Shown here piece after piece: positions 4,655-8,018 of a DNA stretch of 8,018 nucleotides. Under the pieces are notes generated by a model that worked only from the letters and a program-made list of their open reading frames with translations, searched no databases and had not been told where the DNA came from. The DNA is from Pseudomonadota bacterium (GTDB lineage Bacteria; Pseudomonadota; Alphaproteobacteria; Rhodospirillales; 2-02-FULL-58-16), in contig JACZWD010000123.1 of NCBI GenBank assembly GCA_022572335.1, positions 1 to 8,018 on the forward strand, written 5' to 3'. A program made the translations under genes and the position numbers. How positions within the stretch are numbered: the first letter of the stretch is position 1; each line of letters begins with the position of its first letter.

Positions 4655-4686
4655 TCTCTATGAGCCATGATCAGCGCCCCTTGGTA
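4655..4686. repeat. Right terminal inverted repeat of MITE copy 1
   Basis: The reverse complement begins TACCAAGGGGCGCTGATCAT and ends CATAGAGA, mirroring the left end. The flanking TTA follows at 4687-4689. Confidence 0.85.
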
Positions 4687-4729
4687 TTAGTGTCCTGTCC
4701 CAGGGCAGGGCGTGGGGCGGCCGGTGCGC

Positions 4730-5614
4730 TCACGCGGGCAGCCGTTGCTGGAGGGAGGCGTTGCGCACGGACTTCTGAACCTTGTCGAAGGCGCGCATCT
4801 CGATCTGGCGCACCCGTTCGCGGGAGATGCTGTGCGTCCGGCTCAAGCCTTCCAGGGTGGTGCGTTTTTCCTCGAGCCGGCGCTCGGTGAGGATATTGCG
4901 CTCGCGGGCGTTCAGGGTTTTCGGCGCCCGCGCCAGAAGCCGGCGCCGGTCGCCAAGCTCCCGATGCTCGGCGAGCACGGTTTCGTGGTCGTCGCATTCG
5001 TCCACCAGCTCCTCCGGCCATTCCCGTTCGCCGTCATCGTACACGAGGGCGTTGAGGGAGTGATCGGGTTTCAACAGGCGGCGGTTCATGCTGATCACAT
5101 CGTCTTCCGACACCTTCAGGTTCCTGGCGAACTTGGTCACGTGCTCGGGAGCCAGTTCGCCGTCCTCGATGATCTGGATTCGGTTCTTGAGCTTGCGCAG
5201 GTTGAAAAACAACTTCTTCTGCGCCGCCGTCGTCCCCGTCTTCACCGGCGACCACGAGTGCAGGATATATTCCTGGATGGCGGCGCGGATCCACCACATG
5301 GCATAGGTGGAAAAGCGGAACCCGCGTTCGGGATCGAACCGCCTGACCGCCTGCATCAGGCCCACGTTGCCTTCCGAAATGAGCTCCCCCAGCGGCAGGC
5401 CGTATCCCCGGTAGCCCATGGCGATCTTGGCCACCAGGCGCAGGTGGCTGGTCACCAGCTTGTGGGCCGGCTTGGCGTGTTCGTGCTTGGTCCAGCGCCG
5501 GGCGAGTTGCAACTCCGCGTCGGCGCGCAGCATGGGGAATTTGCGGATTTCCTTAAGGTAATGGGACAGGCTTTCCTCGGGCGCGACGGACAAACCAGAG
5601 AAGGACGCGATCAT
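4730..5614 (-). CDS. rpoH: RNA polymerase sigma factor of the RpoH (sigma-32) family
   Basis: A 294-residue heat-shock-type sigma factor directing RNA polymerase to stress promoters. Region 1.2 is at about 16-40 (LSHYLKEIRKFPML). Regions 2.1-2.4 are at 50-120 (HKLVTSHLRLVAKIAMGYRG, GNVGLMQAVRRFDPERGFRF, STYAMWWIRAAIQEYILHSW). The RpoH box, which separates this family from RpoD and RpoS, is at 132-140 (QKKLFFNLR), and the region 4.2 HTH is at about 250-281 (SISRERVRQIEMRAFDKVQK). The ATG at 5614 has a GAGGAAGG ribosome-binding site about seven bases upstream. Differences from the usual alphaproteobacterial protein (HSWSPVKTGTT where RSWSLVKMGTT is common, FSTYAMWW where LATYAMWW is common) suggest a divergent second RpoH. 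No strong terminator follows; the MITE lies 43 bases downstream and would be transcribed if there is read-through. Confidence 0.9.
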   Translation of the reverse strand: MIASFSGLSVAPEESLSHYLKEIRKFPMLRADAELQLARRWTKHEHAKPAHKLVTSHLRLVAKIAMGYRGYGLPLGELISEGNVGLMQAVRRFDPERGFRFSTYAMWWIRAAIQEYILHSWSPVKTGTTAAQKKLFFNLRKLKNRIQIIEDGELAPEHVTKFARNLKVSEDDVISMNRRLLKPDHSLNALVYDDGEREWPEELVDECDDHETVLAEHRELGDRRRLLARAPKTLNARERNILTERRLEEKRTTLEGLSRTHSISRERVRQIEMRAFDKVQKSVRNASLQQRLPA

Positions 5615-5882
5615 GGAGAACCTTCCTCGCCGAAGGACGGATTTCCGAAATACGGATCACCCGGCGGGCGTCCGCGATTTTTCGTATTGTCACGCCGTTC
5701 GGCACGGCAGGAAAATTATCCACTGGCATAGGACGCCTATACGAACGGATTGGTTTCGGTGGATTTTTCGGAGATAAATCCCCGGGGCCGCGGGCCGCGA
5801 CCACTTGGCGGTCGCCTGAGGGCGGCGCCTCCCGGAACCGGCCACGCCGGCGCCGCCCTGCTTCCCGGGGTCTATGCGGGGG
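5615..5882. other. Upstream region of rpoH and 3' region of the surface-antigen gene
   Basis: A 268-base gap without a gene. Seen on the minus strand: the inverted repeat GGGCGGCGCC/GGCGCCGCCC (5820-5829 and 5849-5858) after the antigen stop, the stem GCGACC/GGTCGC (5797-5813), and a GGATAATTT -10 candidate near 5720 for rpoH without a good -35. An ATAGG-ACG-CCTAT palindrome (about 5727-5740) lies just upstream of that -10. I found no clear sigma-32 or EcfG-type promoter. Confidence 0.45.
5820..5858 (-). terminator. 10-bp inverted repeat after the surface-antigen gene
   Basis: GGGCGGCGCC (5820-5829) and GGCGCCGCCC (5849-5858) are perfect arms around a 19-base loop, beginning 24 bases after the stop codon on the minus strand. 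No T run follows, so it is a weak or Rho-assisted terminator candidate. Confidence 0.35.
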
Positions 5883-6479
5883 TTATTGGACGAGTTCCCA
5901 ACTGCCGTCGGGCTGCCGGCACGCCTTGCCGTAGAGCTGTTGCTCCTTGCCGTCGATGGTGCCCTTGGTGATGTATTCGCGGCAGTAGCGGTTTTGCGTG
6001 TCCTTGTAGATTTTTGTCGGCGTCAGTTGGTACCGGGCGCCCGTCCGCGAATTGTTCCAGACGATGGTTTGTCCGGTTTCGGCGCGCTCCAGGGCCTGGC
6101 CGACGCAGTTCTGGTCGACCTCGTCCATGGCCCGGCCCAGGCTGCCGCCGACAAGGGCGCCAAGGATGGCGCCGCCGATGATCGCCACCGTCTTGCCGGT
6201 CCCTTTTCCAACCTGGGTCCCGAGGGCCGCGCCGGCGGCGGCGCCGAGCGCCCCGCCCAGCAGCTCCCGGTTGCACTGGCCAAGGTCGATGCCGAAGGTG
6301 ATGGGTGGGGCGGCGTGCTTGTATTTCTTGACCTTCTTGCCCTTCTTGGCCCGGTAGCCGTGGGCCGGAGCCCAGGGCGGCGGGTCGGCGAGGGCGGGAG
6401 GCACGACTGCGGTTGCCCCGAAGACGGCGATAACGGTCGCGGCGCACGCGGATGTAAGGGCTTTCCTTCGCCGTGACAT
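5883..6479 (-). CDS. Exported glycine-zipper surface antigen (RT0821/17-kDa antigen type)
   Basis: A 198-residue envelope protein. Residues 1-31 form a signal peptide (RRRK n-region, hydrophobic core, cleavage after PALA). Then comes a Pro/Lys-rich stretch (32-57). Residues 73-118 are a glycine-zipper 2TM domain (GGALGAAAGAALGTQVGKG and IIGGAILGALVGGSLGRAM). The C-terminal soluble domain of the RT0821/Lpp0805 family follows (QALERAETGQTIVWNNSRTG, YCREY, GKACRQPDGSWELV). Such proteins sit in the outer envelope; their role is poorly known. Rickettsial relatives are lipoproteins, but here no lipobox cysteine stands at the cleavage site, so signal peptidase I is expected. The ATG at 6479 gives a normal signal peptide; an in-frame GTG at 6494 would add five residues. 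Neither has a good ribosome-binding site. The MATE stop is 55 bases upstream, so the two may be co-transcribed. Confidence 0.8.
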   Translation of the reverse strand: MSRRRKALTSACAATVIAVFGATAVVPPALADPPPWAPAHGYRAKKGKKVKKYKHAAPPITFGIDLGQCNRELLGGALGAAAGAALGTQVGKGTGKTVAIIGGAILGALVGGSLGRAMDEVDQNCVGQALERAETGQTIVWNNSRTGARYQLTPTKIYKDTQNRYCREYITKGTIDGKEQQLYGKACRQPDGSWELVQ

Positions 6480-6534
6480 CGGGGCACCATACACGCCGTC
6501 GCGGCGAAAGGAAAACCCTCGTCTGGCGCCCGCC

Positions 6535-7854
6535 TCAGGGGGCGCCGCCGACGGCGCGCTCCAGGCGCGGATAAAGGAGCGCCAGGGTTACCGCCCTGGC
6601 CGTCATCAGCACCATGAACGCCAGCCACAGGCCGTGGTTTCCCATCACCGGTATCAACACCCAGACGGCGGCGGCGTAAAGCGCCAGGGAAACGGCCATG
6701 GCATTGCGCATCTCGGCCGTCCGCGTGGCGCCGATGAAGATGCCGTCCAGCTGGAAGCTCCACACGGAAACGAGGGGGGACAGAACGACCCAGGGAAGAT
6801 AGGCGCGGGCCATTCCGCGCACCTCGGGCACGTCGGTGATGACGTCGATCAGCACCGGGCCGAAGGCCCCATACAGCACCGCATACGCCCCGGCAAAGAC
6901 CAGCGCCCACCGGCTCGTGGCGCGGACCGCGCCCGTGAAGCGCGCACGGTCCCCGGCCCCGACGGCGCCCCCGGTGAGGGCCTCCGCCGCGTGGGCGAAG
7001 CCGTCGAGTCCGTAGGACAGCAGGCTCTGGAAGAGGAGCAGCACCGCATTGGCGGCGAGCACCACGTCTCCCATGCGCGCGGCCATGGCGGTGAACAGGA
7101 AAAAGGCCGCCTGCAGGCACAAGGACCGGATGAAAATGTCACGGTTGACCGCCACCATGCGCTTCAGCCGCGCGCCGTCGGCGGCGCGGTGCAGACGCCA
7201 GCGGCCTCCCATGGGGCGCACGGTGCGGCGCACCAGCACCAGGGCGAGGGCCAACGCCCCGACCTCGGAAATCAGGGTCGCCCACGCCACGCCGGCGACC
7301 CCGAGGCCCAGGCCGAAGACGAACCACAAATCGAGCGCCATGTTGGCGCCGTTCATGGCCACCTGAAGGAACAGCACGGCGCGGGTGTTCTGGACGCCGA
7401 TGAACCACCCCAGAATGGCGAAGTTGGCCAACACCGCGGGCGCCGACCAGATGCGGATGGAAAAATAGGAATTGGCCAGGGGCGAGACGCCGGCGCTGGC
7501 GTCGATCAGCCCGAACGCGGCCCACGCCACGGGTCCCTGCAACGCCACCAGCCCGGCGCCCAGCGCCGCCGCCACGAGCAGCGCCCGGGCGAGGGACGCG
7601 CGAACCTCGTCGGCATCGCCCGCGCCCAGCGCCTGGGCGGTCAGGCCCGTCGTTCCCATGCGCAGGAAGTTGAAGCCGAAGTAGACGAAATTGAGGATCA
7701 GCGCCCCCACGGCGACGGCGCCGATGGACTGGGGTCCCGGCAGGTGGCCGACGACGGCCGTATCGACGACGCCCAGCAGGGGCACCGAAATATTGGCCAG
7801 GATGATGGGTCCGGCCAGCCGCCACACCCGGCGGTTCCAGTTTTCCGCCGCCAT
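6535..7854 (-). CDS. MATE-family multidrug/metabolite efflux transporter, DinF subfamily
   Basis: A 439-residue inner-membrane protein with about twelve hydrophobic segments in two six-helix halves. It would export cationic or organic compounds in exchange for H+ or Na+. DinF-type marks are VPLLGVVDTAVVGHL with Asp31 in helix 1, FNFLRMGTTGLTAQALGAGD, NRDIFIRSLCL at the start of the second half, YGLDGFAHAAEALTGGAVGAGD, and SFQLDGIFIGAT. Length and motif order are complete. The ATG at 7854-7852 fits the family's N-terminus. The second MITE begins nine bases upstream of it, and no Shine-Dalgarno is present in that gap. An in-frame ATG at 7890 inside the MITE would add 12 residues (MGHDRRSLVLTT). 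No LexA box is visible, so the SOS control known for E. coli dinF cannot be claimed. The substrate cannot be inferred. Confidence 0.92.
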   Translation of the reverse strand: MAAENWNRRVWRLAGPIILANISVPLLGVVDTAVVGHLPGPQSIGAVAVGALILNFVYFGFNFLRMGTTGLTAQALGAGDADEVRASLARALLVAAALGAGLVALQGPVAWAAFGLIDASAGVSPLANSYFSIRIWSAPAVLANFAILGWFIGVQNTRAVLFLQVAMNGANMALDLWFVFGLGLGVAGVAWATLISEVGALALALVLVRRTVRPMGGRWRLHRAADGARLKRMVAVNRDIFIRSLCLQAAFFLFTAMAARMGDVVLAANAVLLLFQSLLSYGLDGFAHAAEALTGGAVGAGDRARFTGAVRATSRWALVFAGAYAVLYGAFGPVLIDVITDVPEVRGMARAYLPWVVLSPLVSVWSFQLDGIFIGATRTAEMRNAMAVSLALYAAAVWVLIPVMGNHGLWLAFMVLMTARAVTLALLYPRLERAVGGAP

Positions 7855-7863
7855 TGTCGTTAA

Positions 7864-8018
7864 TACCAAGGAGCGCCGATCATGACCCATAGAGACGGCT
7901 TACCAAGGTTTTCGGCCAGGAGCGTGCGCTGTGGCGATGCGGGGCATCGCAAAGCGTGCGCGACGCCGTCCGAAAGCCTTGGTAAGCCGCCTTCCGGTCG
8001 CGTATGCGGCCCGTCGGA
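7864..8018. mobile_element. MITE-like palindromic element, copy 2 (left part; cut by window edge)
   Basis: Matches copy 1 (4426-4581) in the same orientation with about seven substitutions and one single-base deletion over 155 bases, roughly 95% identity. The left terminal repeat (TACCAAGG onward, 7864-7895) and the nested inverted repeat (7897-7915 with 7970-7988) are present. Here the change to CCTTGGTAAGCC restores full pairing of the outer arm that is mismatched in copy 1. The right arm lies beyond the window. Its left end is nine bases upstream of the MATE start codon. Confidence 0.8.

Larger units (their letters stand above)
4426..4686. mobile_element. MITE-like palindromic element, copy 1 (complete)
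   Basis: A 261-bp element with 32-bp terminal inverted repeats (4426-4457 and 4655-4686; 29 of 32 identical) starting TACCAAGGG and ending in CATAGAGA. It is flanked by TTA on both sides (4423-4425 and 4687-4689), a possible 3-bp target duplication; if the ends are CCAAGG, the duplicated target is TA, as in the IS630/Tc1-mariner group. The arms resemble each other beyond the terminal repeats: AGGAG and the hairpin core GGCGATGCGG-GCATCG occur in both, the latter exactly 69 bases from each end. A nested inverted repeat, 4459-4477 with 4532-4550, repeats TACCAAGG internally. No transposase gene fits inside, so it must be moved in trans. A second copy begins at 7864. Confidence 0.8.

Noticed and set aside
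4444..4890. Plus-strand frame of 148 codons through the MITE into the 3' end of rpoH
   Set aside because: It overlaps rpoH antisense, and the single-base deletion in copy 2 breaks the frame, so it is not maintained.
4712..5731. 339-codon plus-strand frame opposite rpoH
   Set aside because: Shadow of rpoH, which has a complete set of sigma-factor regions and a ribosome-binding site.
6634..7863. 409-codon plus-strand frame opposite the MATE gene
   Set aside because: His/Gly/Arg/Gln-rich antisense frame without domain features; the MATE gene on the other strand is complete and typical.
1..8018. tRNA, rRNA, CRISPR arrays, toxin-antitoxin pairs, phage or defence genes
   Set aside because: No cloverleaf, rRNA core, regularly spaced repeat or matching protein motif was seen on either strand.

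Overview
The window is GC-rich DNA (roughly two thirds G+C by eye) from an alphaproteobacterium, most likely of the Rhodospirillales. This placement is an inference from an RpoH of alphaproteobacterial type, a 17-kDa/RT0821-like surface antigen, an HU protein and an NMT1/THI5-like protein without a signal peptide; no search was run. Every protein gene except the FNR-type regulator lies on the minus strand.

Layout from left to right. 1-121: start of a probable MFS transporter (minus, cut by the window edge). 146-1033: an NMT1/THI5-fold protein without a signal peptide, 24 bases upstream of the MFS gene and probably co-transcribed with it. 1197-2459: a metal-dependent phosphodiesterase/alkaline-phosphatase-superfamily enzyme. 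2560-2835: HU. 2926-3095: a small gene broken by a frameshift. 3096-3513: a hairpin-rich intergenic region. 3514-4245 (plus): a Crp/FNR regulator with four cysteines placed as in FNR and an E-x2-SR recognition helix. 4270-4373 (minus): a probable small RNA. 4426-4686: a MITE-like element. 4730-5614: an RpoH-type sigma factor. 5883-6479: a glycine-zipper surface antigen. 6535-7854: a DinF-type MATE transporter. 7864-8018: the first part of a second MITE copy.

The most interesting stretch is 4246-4729. Directly after the FNR-type gene and convergent with it is a minus-strand unit made of an FNR/FixK-type box (TTGA-N6-TCAA, 4405-4418), a TATAAG -10, two hairpins, a C/U-rich linker and a G/C hairpin followed by seven U. 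This is the architecture of an Hfq-type small RNA about 105 nt long, possibly controlled by the neighbouring regulator, as FnrS is in enterobacteria. Eight bases away starts a 261-bp element with 32-bp terminal inverted repeats. Its two arms are diverged inverted copies of each other for at least about 90 bp, and it contains a second nested inverted repeat. The second copy (about 95% identical over the 155 visible bases) sits nine bases upstream of the MATE start codon and appears to have replaced that gene's leader. The two copies are direct repeats flanking the rpoH-antigen-MATE block.

The genes do not form one pathway. The functional links that can be supported are the SBP-like protein with the MFS transporter, MATE with the surface antigen as a loose same-strand pair, and the FNR-type regulator with the candidate small RNA.
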